From Lachnospiraceae bacterium (lineage in GTDB: Bacteria; Bacillota; Clostridia; Lachnospirales; Lachnospiraceae), in NCBI GenBank assembly GCA_017441825.1, contig JAFRVD010000064.1, positions 1 through 64,000 on the forward strand: a stretch of 64,000 nt of DNA, given 5' to 3'. The stretch's first letter is position 1, and each line of letters opens with the position of its first letter. Positions 1 through 8,782 of this stretch are shown here, in pieces. The translations under genes and the position numbers were made by a program. The notes below the pieces were generated by a model, which saw only the letters and a list, made by a program, of their open reading frames with translations, was not told the origin of the DNA and ran no database searches.

Positions 1-17
1 CAGAGACTGAAGAAACG

Positions 18-46
18 ATGCCGCCGGTGTATCCCGGCGGCATCGC
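18..46. other. Strong intergenic hairpin
   Basis: A perfect 12-bp stem (CGATGCCGCCGG with its complement) closes a short loop upstream of the first gene. There is no T-run on the plus side, so it is not a textbook terminator; it may end or process a transcript from a gene left of the window. Confidence 0.5.
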
Positions 47-93
47 GGTGAAATGAGGCTTGCGGAGTTCCGCCGTCTCGGAAAGGAAGAATA

Positions 94-672
94 ATGAGCA
101 AAATAAGCCTGCCCCCTACAAATGATTACTGCCCCCAGACACTGTTTCTCTACGGCACCTATGACGACGAAGGAAAGCCGGATTTCGGCCTTTTCTGTTG
201 GTTCAGCTACATCTGGGACGGGGACTACGGCGTGATGGCCTGCATTGGCGGTGAGAAGCTGACGAGGGATAACATCCATAAGAGGAAAGTTTTTTCAGCG
301 AACCTCGTAACCGAAGAGATGCTGCCGCTTGCGGATTTTCTGGGAAATACCCCCGGCCGCAGCCCGGAGAAGGCTGCTCTTTCGTTCGATACGGAAGAAG
401 GCCGCGTGCTGCCCGTTCCGGTGCTGAAAGCGTGTCCTGTCACCTTTGAGCTTGAGGTAAAGCAGTTCGTTCCGCTCCACGACGGGGAAGTGATGCTCTG
501 TACCATCCGGAACGTGCTCCGGGACGAGACTCTGGGCACAGACGGCTCCGGGTCTCCTGAAAAGCTTGCGGCCATCGCTCCGGTCAGGACTACCTGCAAC
601 CGCTACTTTGGCTGGGACGGAAGGGATTTAGGCGCGTGGGGAGAACCCATGAAGAGACTGACGAACGTTTAA
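94..672 (+). CDS. Flavin reductase-like domain protein
   Basis: A 192-residue protein resembling the flavin reductase-like/flavoredoxin family, FMN-binding split-barrel proteins that reduce flavin or pass electrons. The N-terminal part (PQTLFLYGTYDDEGKPDFGL) and the internal stretch around residues 50-70 (GGEKLTRDNI, FSANLVTE) match the usual family layout, and the length is normal. The start follows a GGAAAGGAAGAA ribosome site. It sits alone in its orientation, convergent with the toxin-antitoxin pair. The electron donor and partner cannot be told from the sequence. Confidence 0.75.
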   Translation: MSKISLPPTNDYCPQTLFLYGTYDDEGKPDFGLFCWFSYIWDGDYGVMACIGGEKLTRDNIHKRKVFSANLVTEEMLPLADFLGNTPGRSPEKAALSFDTEEGRVLPVPVLKACPVTFELEVKQFVPLHDGEVMLCTIRNVLRDETLGTDGSGSPEKLAAIAPVRTTCNRYFGWDGRDLGAWGEPMKRLTNV

Positions 673-700
673 ATCCGGTTATTCTCAATGTGAACAAACA

Positions 701-1030
701 TTAAATTGTTTCGAGTATATCAGACTGATTTCGCCTATTGTATGCAAATCGGAGAACAATAATATTATTGGAACTATCATCAACTAAATAGTATACAATA
801 TAGTTCATGACCAGGATACGGCGTACGTCATTTCGTTTTATATAGTTGTTATTTACGATGCGGCCGGTGAAAGGAGCCCGACTTAACCTGTCAAGAGCAT
901 TTTCTATTTCATCAAGAAGGTGACTGGCTGCATCCGGGTTTTGCAATTCCTGTGCAATATATGCTGTTGCTTCATCAATATCATTTTCTGCGATCTCGGT
1001 AAGCTGCCATTGATATTTGTCAGAGGTCAT
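701..1030 (-). CDS. RelE/ParE-family toxin
   Basis: A 109-residue protein of the RelE/ParE toxin superfamily. The family core is visible: helical N-terminus with ENDIDEATAYIAQEL, the LSRAPFTGR segment, then the basic beta-sheet part ending VLRFAYNRRN, where toxins carry RNase or gyrase-inhibiting residues. It overlaps the antitoxin gene by 11 bases, so the two are translationally coupled. Whether it cleaves mRNA (RelE-like) or poisons gyrase (ParE-like) cannot be decided by eye. Its lower GC than the neighbours suggests horizontal acquisition. Confidence 0.85.
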   Translation of the reverse strand: MTSDKYQWQLTEIAENDIDEATAYIAQELQNPDAASHLLDEIENALDRLSRAPFTGRIVNNNYIKRNDVRRILVMNYIVYYLVDDSSNNIIVLRFAYNRRNQSDILETI

Positions 1031-1277
1031 GTTTCTCCTTGATCTTTTTTATTGCTGTGTGTCCATCTGTTACATGACCGGATTCATAAGCAATGATTCC
1101 GTCATTGATCAAGGCAGCTTCATTGAGTTTGCCTACCATTTTTTCGTATAATTCGATGTCCATGACAACTAAGCGTCCGTAACCGTTTTTAGTCACAAAA
1201 ACAGGTTCTCCTGATTCTGCACAGCGGCGTTCTATCTCGACTGTGTTTTTCAGGTCTCTCATTGGTACGATCTGCAT
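1020..1277 (-). CDS. Phd/YefM-family antitoxin
   Basis: An 85-residue Phd/YefM antitoxin, expected to bind the downstream toxin and repress the shared promoter. The N-terminal DNA-binding fold shows the family signature (MRDLKNTVEI followed by GEPVFVTKNGYGRLVVMD). The C-terminal half is the toxin-wrapping tail. The start has an ideal AAAGGAGG site five bases upstream. Antitoxin-first order with overlapping genes is the classical type II arrangement. Confidence 0.88.
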   Translation of the reverse strand: MQIVPMRDLKNTVEIERRCAESGEPVFVTKNGYGRLVVMDIELYEKMVGKLNEAALINDGIIAYESGHVTDGHTAIKKIKEKHDL

Positions 1278-1302
1278 AAAGACCTCCTTTCTCTGTGGCT
1301 AA

Positions 1303-1331
1303 ATTATAGTATAAATAAAGACACGCGTCAA
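1303..1331 (-). promoter_or_regulatory. Sigma-70-type promoter of the toxin-antitoxin operon
   Basis: Reading the minus strand, TTGACG and TATAAT are separated by exactly 17 bases, ending about 25 bases before the antitoxin start codon. The match to consensus is very good. Confidence 0.8.
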
Positions 1332-1364
1332 GCCGTATACAGAAATACAATAAATGAGGGAATA

Positions 1365-2339
1365 ATGATGAAGACTCAGATCAACATGACGACCAGCTTC
1401 TGTGACCTCGACCGTTTCGCGTCACAGGAAGAGCTCCTTGCGCTTTTAGGGGACGAGGGGATCGAACTGACCTGTTACGAGGAGGACGTCCGCGGCATCA
1501 TCCCAAAGGACCGTGTGGTCGGGCTCCACATGAACTGCCTGCCGTACTGGTACGCGTTCTGGCGCGGCGATATGGCTGCGTGCCTTCGGGAGTTCGACAA
1601 CATGGAGACCGTATGCGCCGTATTCGGCGGAAAAACGCCCGAATCGCTGCTTGCGCATTACCGGCGGGATCTTGACCTCGCAAAGAGGTACGGCGCCGAA
1701 TACATGGTTTTTCACGTGTGTGACGGGTCCATAGAGGAGACGTTTACCGGGAAGAGCCGCCATACGGACGCCGAGGTCATCGACGCGGCAGCAGACCTCC
1801 TCAACGAACTGTTTTCCGGGGTGGAGGACGGACCCTGGCTTCTCCTCGAGAACCTGTGGTACGCCGGCCTCCGCTTTACCGATCCCGAAATGACGGAGCG
1901 GCTTCTTTCGCGCGTGAAGTACCCGAAAACCGGGCTCATGCTGGACACGGGGCATCTCCTGCATACCAATACGAAGCTGAAGACGCAGGAAGAAGGCGTC
2001 CGTTATATAGAAAGTATGCTGGACCTGCATGGTCCGCTTACAAGATACATCCGAGGCGTGCACCTGAATCAGTCCCTGACGGGCGCGCGTATGGAAGAAC
2101 AGCACGCGCATCCGCCCGTCCTTGCGGATACGTACGCAAAGAGGAACGAGCAGCTCTTCTGGTACGTCTTTTCAGTAGACCTGCACGAGCCGTTTACCTG
2201 TCCCGGCGTTCCGGAGCTCATAGAACGGATCGCCCCGGACTACCTGACCTATGAACTGATCTCGAGAGATCTTGACGAACACCGCGCGCTTCTTACGGCG
2301 CAGCGGGAGGTATTTAAGAAAAACCAGAAGGACAGTTGA
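1365..2339 (+). CDS. TIM-barrel sugar-phosphate isomerase/epimerase-like protein
   Basis: A 324-residue protein of the xylose-isomerase-like TIM-barrel superfamily (AP endonuclease 2 family), metal-dependent enzymes acting on sugars or similar polyols. Barrel strands carrying likely metal ligands are visible: YMVFHVCDGS, WLLLENLWY with its Glu, GLMLDTGHLLHTN with Asp and His, and IRGVHLNQSL. A late Glu in YLTYELISRD fits the C-terminal ligand. Two adjacent ATG codons are possible starts. The substrate is unknown. The downstream lipoprotein gene follows after 16 bases, suggesting co-transcription. Confidence 0.65.
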   Translation: MMKTQINMTTSFCDLDRFASQEELLALLGDEGIELTCYEEDVRGIIPKDRVVGLHMNCLPYWYAFWRGDMAACLREFDNMETVCAVFGGKTPESLLAHYRRDLDLAKRYGAEYMVFHVCDGSIEETFTGKSRHTDAEVIDAAADLLNELFSGVEDGPWLLLENLWYAGLRFTDPEMTERLLSRVKYPKTGLMLDTGHLLHTNTKLKTQEEGVRYIESMLDLHGPLTRYIRGVHLNQSLTGARMEEQHAHPPVLADTYAKRNEQLFWYVFSVDLHEPFTCPGVPELIERIAPDYLTYELISRDLDEHRALLTAQREVFKKNQKDS

Positions 2340-2355
2340 TTTTGGAGAAAGGATC

Positions 2356-3633
2356 ATGAAAACAGGAAGCAGGATATCCATAGCGGCAGTCATCTTTATT
2401 TCTATGTTCTTCGTGGCATGTGTGGGGAACCCTGTCGGAACCCCCCAAAAAACCGCAGAGAGGGCGGATCATTCAGATATGCTGACGGATGACAGGATCA
2501 GCTTTACGGCAGAATACGCCCGGTATACACCGGAGGATACAACGTTCATCGGCATACTGGAAAATCACGGAGACCGGACGATCGGTTATTCCCACTGCAA
2601 ACTGGAAAGAATGGAAGACGGGGAATGGACTGTTGTTCCCTGGAACACGGCTTACGTTGAAACACTGGAGCTCCCCACGCTTCCCGGCGGCGCGGAAGCC
2701 GCCTGCGGAACCGATTTACGTCTTTATGACCATACGCTGGTGCCGGGAAGATACAGGCTTGTTGTTCAGTACAGAGATCTCGCGGAGTATACCGGTGACC
2801 ATGGCCGGTTTGACCATATCGCTTTTGCGGAATTTGAAGTCATGGAAGCTCCGGATTCCGCCGGGACCGTCTTTTCTGATCTCCGAGACCAGTCGCTCTA
2901 CAGTGCCGAAGCGGCGGCACAGGGCTGTGTCGTCGCGGAAGCGGAAGAAGTCATCAATGAAGAAGTGCTGAATGACTTTCTTCGAAAGGCTCTCCTCGGC
3001 ATGTCCTGTGAAATGAGAATCGTATATCCGGAAGAGCAGATGGTCCGGCATATTACGGCCAGGGGAAAATCCGATATGGGTGACGCATATATTCTGGAAA
3101 CCGTGTTCCATGGAGCAGATGATAAGACCTGTGACAAAACGGTTTTCAGCTATCTTTCCACGTACGATGGCCAGTTAGTGCTTTCGAACTACGCATATCC
3201 GGAGAATGCGGAGAGACTGGGATTTGACGTCTCTTCGAACGTGCCGGTTCTTACCCTTTCAGAGGATAACCTGGAGAAGCTTCGGAAAGCTTCGGAGAGC
3301 AGGTACGTCGGAAACGGCAATATCATGAAGCTGTACCTGGATGACGAATGCACAAGATATGCCGGGGTTTTCTTCATGATGAGCGGCAATGTCGATTATG
3401 AAGCTGCGGAACGGTTTAACATCGGCGCGGACAGTATGGATGCCGGCGGAACGCTTCTGGGTGACTGCTATCCGGAAGGGCTGCAGCCGGTATCCATGTA
3501 TCGGATCTCGGACGCTGCCGCTGCATTCCACTTTACGGATGAAGAAGGAAATCCTGTCATAATGACGCTGGATATTCATGATAAACCGATGAAACTTGTG
3601 CCTGCGGATATTGAAACAGATTCCGCCGAGTGA
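2356..3633 (+). CDS. Lipoprotein with Ig-like domain
   Basis: A 425-residue predicted lipoprotein. The start at 2356 was chosen over an in-frame codon 84 bases upstream because it has a GGAGAAAGG site and gives a proper signal peptide: basic MKTGSR, a hydrophobic stretch, then a lipobox ending in Cys (FFVAC). After the Cys comes a low-complexity linker, then a beta-rich domain at about residues 45-150 (FIGILENHGDRTIGYSHC, VPGRYRLVVQY) resembling the bacterial immunoglobulin-like domain found in Firmicute lipoproteins. The rest matches no family I recognise. It is expected to be anchored on the outer face of the membrane. Confidence 0.7.
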   Translation: MKTGSRISIAAVIFISMFFVACVGNPVGTPQKTAERADHSDMLTDDRISFTAEYARYTPEDTTFIGILENHGDRTIGYSHCKLERMEDGEWTVVPWNTAYVETLELPTLPGGAEAACGTDLRLYDHTLVPGRYRLVVQYRDLAEYTGDHGRFDHIAFAEFEVMEAPDSAGTVFSDLRDQSLYSAEAAAQGCVVAEAEEVINEEVLNDFLRKALLGMSCEMRIVYPEEQMVRHITARGKSDMGDAYILETVFHGADDKTCDKTVFSYLSTYDGQLVLSNYAYPENAERLGFDVSSNVPVLTLSEDNLEKLRKASESRYVGNGNIMKLYLDDECTRYAGVFFMMSGNVDYEAAERFNIGADSMDAGGTLLGDCYPEGLQPVSMYRISDAAAAFHFTDEEGNPVIMTLDIHDKPMKLVPADIETDSAE

Positions 3634-3656
3634 ATAAAAAAGGGGGAAGAAAACTC

Positions 3657-5171
3657 ATGCTCAGAGAAACCAGAACGGAAAACGGCGCTGTCCGCGGCCT
3701 GCCCGGCACGGACGCGCGCATAACAGTGTTTAAGGGCGTTCCGTACGCCGCACCGCCTGTCGGGAAAAACCGCTGGCGCGCGCCGCAGCCTGCGGTAAAC
3801 TGGGAAGGCGTACTGGAGTGCTATACCTTCGGGCCCATCAACATGCAGCGGACGCCCGGCAAGGACCCGGACGCTTTCTACAGCCGCGAATGGCATGTGG
3901 ATCCTCAGGTGCCGATGGGGGAGGACAGCCTGTACCTGAACATCTGGACGCCGGCAAAACGGACGGATGAGAAGCTGCCGGTAATGGTCTGGATCTTCGG
4001 CGGCGGGTTCCAGGAGGGCTACAGCTACGAGATGGAATTTGACGGCGAGCGTATCGCGTCCCGCGGCGTGATCCTCGTATCCATCGGCTACCGGCTGAAC
4101 GCCTTCGGTTTCCTGGCGCACCCGGACCTCACGGCGGAGGATCCGGAGCATCCAACGAACTTCGGGCTCCTGGACCAGCTGTGCGCGTTCCAATGGGTGA
4201 AGCGGAACATCGGCTTCTTTGGCGGAGACCCTGAAAACGTCACGATCTTCGGCCAGTCCGCCGGCGGCGATGCAGTCTACGCCCACCTCTGTTCTCCGAA
4301 GGCGAAAGGCGCGTTCCAAAAGGCTATCGTCCAGTCGAACGGCGCATTTACCTACTTTTATCCGAAGACGTTCTTAAGCCGGATCCGGCCCACACTACCG
4401 GAAGCCGAAGAAAAAGGCGTCCGCTTTCTGAAGGAAGGGCTGGGCGTCGAAACGATCGAGGAGGCAAGAAAGCTGGACGCCCGGCTGATCGAAGAGAAGC
4501 AGCTTGAGACGGGCCTGTTCGCGATCCCGACGGTGGACGGGAAATATCTCATGGACGATATGCCGAAATCGGTCATCAAAAACGAAATGAACGACATCCC
4601 GTTCCTGATCGGCAACACGACGGGAGAGTTCATGTTCGGTCCGGAAGGCGACACGCCGGAAGAGATCCTGGCGTGGGCCAAGGACAACTTCGGCGACCGC
4701 GGACAGGAGTACTTTGATATCGTTACCCGGGAAGCGGAAGCGACCGGGAAGACGCTCAGGGAAGCCGCGTGGATCTCTTCATTTGAACTCGGCGCTCAGC
4801 TCGCAGTGGAAACGATGGCCAGAAACGGTCGGAATCCCTGGTACTACCGCTTCGGCCCGACGGTTCCCGGCGATGACGCAGGTGTGTACCACTCCTGCGA
4901 TCTCTGGTTTGAATTCGAGACCCTGATCCGCTGCTGGCGGCCTTTTGACGGCCACCACTTTGACCTCGCAAGACGGATGTGCAACTACTGGACGAATTTC
5001 GCGAAGACAGGCGACCCGAACGGGACAGATGCCGCGGGCCTGCCCATGCCGGAGTGGAAGCCGTATTCGCTTGATGAAAAGAACGAGATCCGCTTCTTTG
5101 ATGACATTACCGTATCCACGGAGCAGAGCGAAAAACGGAAGTTCCTGATAGACGTGAACATTGGAAAGTAA
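3657..5171 (+). CDS. Type-B carboxylesterase
   Basis: A 504-residue carboxylesterase/lipase of the alpha/beta-hydrolase type-B family, which hydrolyses carboxylic esters. The family start GVPYAAPPVGKNRW, the EDSLYLNIWTP motif, the oxyanion region WIFGGGFQEG and the nucleophile elbow FGQSAGGD are all present; the catalytic His is probably in the GVYHSCDLWFEF segment. No signal peptide is visible, so it is probably cytoplasmic. The ATG at 3657 has an AGGGGGA site; the upstream in-frame GTG overlaps the lipoprotein stop and is less likely. It ends at a strong terminator. Confidence 0.9.
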   Translation: MLRETRTENGAVRGLPGTDARITVFKGVPYAAPPVGKNRWRAPQPAVNWEGVLECYTFGPINMQRTPGKDPDAFYSREWHVDPQVPMGEDSLYLNIWTPAKRTDEKLPVMVWIFGGGFQEGYSYEMEFDGERIASRGVILVSIGYRLNAFGFLAHPDLTAEDPEHPTNFGLLDQLCAFQWVKRNIGFFGGDPENVTIFGQSAGGDAVYAHLCSPKAKGAFQKAIVQSNGAFTYFYPKTFLSRIRPTLPEAEEKGVRFLKEGLGVETIEEARKLDARLIEEKQLETGLFAIPTVDGKYLMDDMPKSVIKNEMNDIPFLIGNTTGEFMFGPEGDTPEEILAWAKDNFGDRGQEYFDIVTREAEATGKTLREAAWISSFELGAQLAVETMARNGRNPWYYRFGPTVPGDDAGVYHSCDLWFEFETLIRCWRPFDGHHFDLARRMCNYWTNFAKTGDPNGTDAAGLPMPEWKPYSLDEKNEIRFFDDITVSTEQSEKRKFLIDVNIGK

Positions 5172-5192
5172 CAATTCGTGGAAAGCGCGAAA

Positions 5193-5225
5193 CTGAAAGG
5201 GCGGCCGTTCAGGCCGCCCTTTCAG
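5193..5225. terminator. Bidirectional terminator between convergent genes
   Basis: A perfect 14-bp stem (CTGAAAGGGCGGCC) with a 5-base loop lies between the esterase and the MATE gene, whose stop codon abuts it. It can serve both strands. Confidence 0.85.
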
Positions 5226-6575
5226 TTATATCTGATCTACAATTTCTGTAAACACCCGCTTCCTGCAAACCAGCGTGATGAGGAGCGACATGACCTCGGC
5301 GATCGGGAAGGACAACCAGATGAGGCTGAGGCCTCCGATCTTCGCAAGGATATAGGCTGCCGGGAGCAGCACCACGAGCTGCCGCGCCGCGGATACATAC
5401 AGGCTGTACATGGCCTTGCCGAGCGCCTGGAAGAACGAACCCGTGATCACGCAGTACCACATGGCCAGGAAGATCAGCCCAACGATTCGGAGTGCATGCG
5501 TCCCGATGGAGATCATCTCGTCCGACGCGCTGAAGAGCTTCAGCAACGGCCCCGGGATCAGCTCGAACGCAAGGAACCCGAGCAGGCAGAAAGCCGCCGC
5601 GATCACATAGGAGAATTTGAGCGTATCCAGCATGCGCTCTTTTTTTCTGGCGCCGTAGTTGTACGAAATGATGGGGATCATGCCGTTATTGAGACCGATG
5701 ACCGGCATGAAGAAGAAGCTCTGGAGCTTGTAGTACACGCCGAACACCGCGGCTGCGGTGGAGCTCAGGCCCATCAGGATCAGGTTCATGCCCGCCGTCA
5801 TGACAGAGCCGATGGCCTGCATGAAGATGGACGGCACCGCGATCTTGTAGATGGTGCCGATGATCTCTCCGCTCGGGCGGAAGCCCTTTAAGATAAGGCG
5901 GACGTCCGTGTTCTTCAGGTGGTTGAATATAAAGGCCAGACACGCCGCCACGATCTGCCCAAGGACGGTCGCCCATGCAGCGCCGGCTATGCCCATCTTG
6001 AAGACGAAAATAAAGATCGGGTCAAAAATGATATTGATGATGGCGCCGATGCCCTGCGTGATCATCGTGAGGAAGGTCCGTCCCGTGGACTGTAAAAGCC
6101 GCTCGAAGATGAACTGCCCGTAGATGCCGAAGCACATGACCATGCAGATCGTGAGGTAAGTGACGCCCAGCTCCATGATCTCCTTCTGCTCCGCATTAGT
6201 CTGCATCGCGAAGAACGGCCGGACCGCGAAGATCCCGAGGAGCAGCATCACGATATAGCTCACGAAGTAGATGAAGAGGCCGTTCACGGCGATCTTATTG
6301 GCGCGGTTGAAGTCCTTTGCGCCTAACGCGCGGGACACGAGCGCATTGACGCCCACGCCGGTGCCTGCGGCCACGGAGAACATGATGGTCTGCATCGGGA
6401 AAGCGAGCGACACCGCCGTCAGCGCGTTTTCCGAGATTTTAGCCACAAAAATACTGTCCACGATGTTGTACATGGCCTGTACGAACATGGAGATCATCAT
6501 GGGCAGCGACATGCTGATGAGAAGCTTTTTGACGGGCATGACGCCCATCTTGTTTTCCTGAACTCTTTCTTCCAT
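5226..6575 (-). CDS. MATE-family multidrug/toxin exporter
   Basis: A 449-residue polytopic membrane protein of the MATE family, cation-coupled exporters of drugs or metabolites. Twelve hydrophobic segments in two similar halves are apparent. The N-terminal MPVKKLLISMSLPMMISMF, the NIVDSIFVAKIS motif and the GVNALVSRALGAKD motif are family hallmarks. The start at 6575 (MEERVQEN) is preferred over an in-frame TTG 27 bases upstream because of the AGAGGG site. It is transcribed alone, with an AT-rich promoter upstream. The substrate is unknown. Confidence 0.9.
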   Translation of the reverse strand: MEERVQENKMGVMPVKKLLISMSLPMMISMFVQAMYNIVDSIFVAKISENALTAVSLAFPMQTIMFSVAAGTGVGVNALVSRALGAKDFNRANKIAVNGLFIYFVSYIVMLLLGIFAVRPFFAMQTNAEQKEIMELGVTYLTICMVMCFGIYGQFIFERLLQSTGRTFLTMITQGIGAIINIIFDPIFIFVFKMGIAGAAWATVLGQIVAACLAFIFNHLKNTDVRLILKGFRPSGEIIGTIYKIAVPSIFMQAIGSVMTAGMNLILMGLSSTAAAVFGVYYKLQSFFFMPVIGLNNGMIPIISYNYGARKKERMLDTLKFSYVIAAAFCLLGFLAFELIPGPLLKLFSASDEMISIGTHALRIVGLIFLAMWYCVITGSFFQALGKAMYSLYVSAARQLVVLLPAAYILAKIGGLSLIWLSFPIAEVMSLLITLVCRKRVFTEIVDQI

Positions 6576-6639
6576 AAAACCCTCTTTTAGATAAACCCTC
6601 AAACTAATATATTATATCAGAGCGGGCTCAGGAGAGTCA

Positions 6640-6716
6640 AGAAAAATAAAACGCTGAAGGCTTCCTCCGAAGAGGAAGCCTTCATGCTGAAAGCGGCCTT
6701 CCTGTAAAGAGAAAGG
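6640..6716 (-). terminator. Double hairpin terminator ending the demethylase-CODH/ACS run
   Basis: Two hairpins lie downstream of the last gene of the long minus-strand operon. The main one has a perfect 13-bp stem at 6655-6667 and 6672-6684 and is followed on the minus strand by a T-rich stretch (GTTTTATTTTTC). A smaller GGCCTT hairpin precedes it. Confidence 0.85.
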
Positions 6717-6732
6717 CCAAACCGTGTCCCGG

Positions 6733-8748
6733 TCAGATATGGATGCACGCCTGGAACGCCTGGTTCACGGCCTCGGCAATGCTGCCTGCTTTGTTGTTGC
6801 AGTCGCCCACGATGGCAACACTGGTCTCGGGGCAGGAGTGCCGGAGAGAATCCACGAGTGCGAAGTTCGGCTTAAGGCCCATCGCAAGGAGCACGGTATC
6901 CGCCGGGAACACCCGGAGCTCTCCTGTCACCACGTTCTTCGCGATCACACAGTCCTCGCGGATCTCCTGAAGCGCGTATCCGTAGAACGTATCGAACGGC
7001 ACGCCGTCCGCGTCCATCTTTTTCATGAGCTCCCGGGTCGCCCGCGTCCGCCACATGGACGTCCGCTGGTCCGCCATTTCAATGACGGTGACCTTCTTGC
7101 CCTGCTCGGAGAAATCGAGCGCAGCTTCCAGGCCGACCTGCCCGGCGCCCACCACAACGACCTTGTCGCCCGTGAGGCACAGTCCGCGTTCCGCGTCCGG
7201 CGCCCACCAGACGTGCGGCAAGTGAATGCCCGGGATGCTTTCAGGCACGACGGGATCCGCGCCGATGGCAATCACCACCGCGTCATATTTCTCGCGGTCC
7301 AGGAGCTCCTTCGTGCACTCCGTATTCATGAGGAACCTGGCCCCGCGCGCCATACACTGCTCCGCGGTGTGCCGAAGCCATTTGAGATAGGCCTGTACGT
7401 CGATCTTAAACGGCGGCGCTGCGGCGCCGATCACATTGCCGCCGAGCTCCCCGCTCTTTTCGTAAAGCGTCACGTCGTGACCGCGGTCCAGAAGCGTCTG
7501 TACCGCCTGGATGCCGCCCGGCCCGCCGCCAATGACCGCGACCCGCTTTTTGACCCGCGCAAGAGGCACCACGCCGTCACGCAGCTCGCTCGTCATGGCG
7601 GACATCGGGTTGATGGCGCAGTAGATGGGCTTCGGGATCATCAGGTGGTTCATGCAGGCGTTGCAGCGGAGACACGGACGGTGGTCTTCCGGCCGGTCTT
7701 CGGCGTACTTTATTGGCATGTCCGGGTCGGCCATGAGCGGCCGGCACATGGATACGAAATCCGCCCAGCCGTTTGCGATGATCTCCTCGGCGTAGTCCAG
7801 GCTCATGATGGAGCCGACCGTGTTTACGAGAAGATCCGGGTATCTTTTCTTGATGTCCCGGGCATAGTGGACGTTGAAGCAGTGCTCCGTCAGATAGTTC
7901 TGGCACCAGTAGTTGAAGTAAGCCATGTTGAAGTCGGAGTGGAGTCCGGCGGAAACATGGAGGATGTCGATGTGGTCCTTGAGGTAGCCTATAAGCTCCA
8001 GCGTTTCGTCGAAATGCATGCCTTCCGGGGCGATCTCATCGGCGGAAATGCGGAACTCGATCACGAAGTTTTCGCCGCAGTGCCGGCGGATGGAATCGCA
8101 GACTTCGATCGCGAAGCGGGCCCGGCGTTCCGTACTGCCTCCGTATTCATCGGTCCGCTTGTTGTAGAGCGGGCTCATGAACTGGCTGATCAGGTTGCCG
8201 TGGCCGCCGTGCACCAGCACGATGTCCATGCCGGCCCGTTTCATCCTGCCCGCAGCCGCGCCGAATTTCTCCACGGTCTCATGGATCTTTTCCTTGCTCA
8301 TTTCGATGCAGGGCATCGGTTCGCGGTTGTTTTCCTTTGCCGCCCGGCGTTCGTTGTCCGAGATCCGGGGCGAAGAAGAGTAGGGGAGATGACCTACGGC
8401 TTCATAGCGGGTATTCTCTCCGTTATGGACGATCTCGAGAGACGCGTGGCAGCCGTACTGCTTCCCCATATCCGCATACCAGGACAGGGGCAGGATCGCA
8501 CGGTCCTGGTTCATGTTCAGCTGGAACGCCTCGTCCTTGCTTTCCGTGATGTCGATCGAGCAGTTGCCCGCATACAGCGTGCAGACGCCGCCGCGCGCGA
8601 ACATCCGGAACCAGTCCACAAAATCGTGGGTAATGAGGCCGTCTTCGCTTGCGAGGTTCGGAGAGGGCGGCGCAAGGGTGATACGGTTTTTGAAATCGAT
8701 GCCGCGGATGCGGATCGGCTGAAATACATGCGAATATTTGGAACCCAT
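6733..8748 (-). CDS. 2-Enoate reductase-like FMN/FAD/4Fe-4S oxidoreductase
   Basis: A 671-residue enzyme of the old-yellow-enzyme type with a C-terminal FAD/NAD domain, as in 2-enoate reductase, 2,4-dienoyl-CoA reductase, BaiCD and trimethylamine dehydrogenase. The FMN TIM barrel spans about residues 1-350. Four Cys at 359, 362, 365 and 377 form the 4Fe-4S motif, a GGGPGG dinucleotide fold begins near 407, and a second one (VVVGAGQVG) lies about 130 residues later. It probably reduces an activated C=C bond with NAD(P)H. It is the last gene of the methyltransferase operon, so it may process the aromatic or unsaturated acid left after demethylation; that link is inference. Confidence 0.85.
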   Translation of the reverse strand: MGSKYSHVFQPIRIRGIDFKNRITLAPPSPNLASEDGLITHDFVDWFRMFARGGVCTLYAGNCSIDITESKDEAFQLNMNQDRAILPLSWYADMGKQYGCHASLEIVHNGENTRYEAVGHLPYSSSPRISDNERRAAKENNREPMPCIEMSKEKIHETVEKFGAAAGRMKRAGMDIVLVHGGHGNLISQFMSPLYNKRTDEYGGSTERRARFAIEVCDSIRRHCGENFVIEFRISADEIAPEGMHFDETLELIGYLKDHIDILHVSAGLHSDFNMAYFNYWCQNYLTEHCFNVHYARDIKKRYPDLLVNTVGSIMSLDYAEEIIANGWADFVSMCRPLMADPDMPIKYAEDRPEDHRPCLRCNACMNHLMIPKPIYCAINPMSAMTSELRDGVVPLARVKKRVAVIGGGPGGIQAVQTLLDRGHDVTLYEKSGELGGNVIGAAAPPFKIDVQAYLKWLRHTAEQCMARGARFLMNTECTKELLDREKYDAVVIAIGADPVVPESIPGIHLPHVWWAPDAERGLCLTGDKVVVVGAGQVGLEAALDFSEQGKKVTVIEMADQRTSMWRTRATRELMKKMDADGVPFDTFYGYALQEIREDCVIAKNVVTGELRVFPADTVLLAMGLKPNFALVDSLRHSCPETSVAIVGDCNNKAGSIAEAVNQAFQACIHI

Positions 8749-8782
8749 AGTCTTATCCTTTCAGGAACCCGATACAGACCGG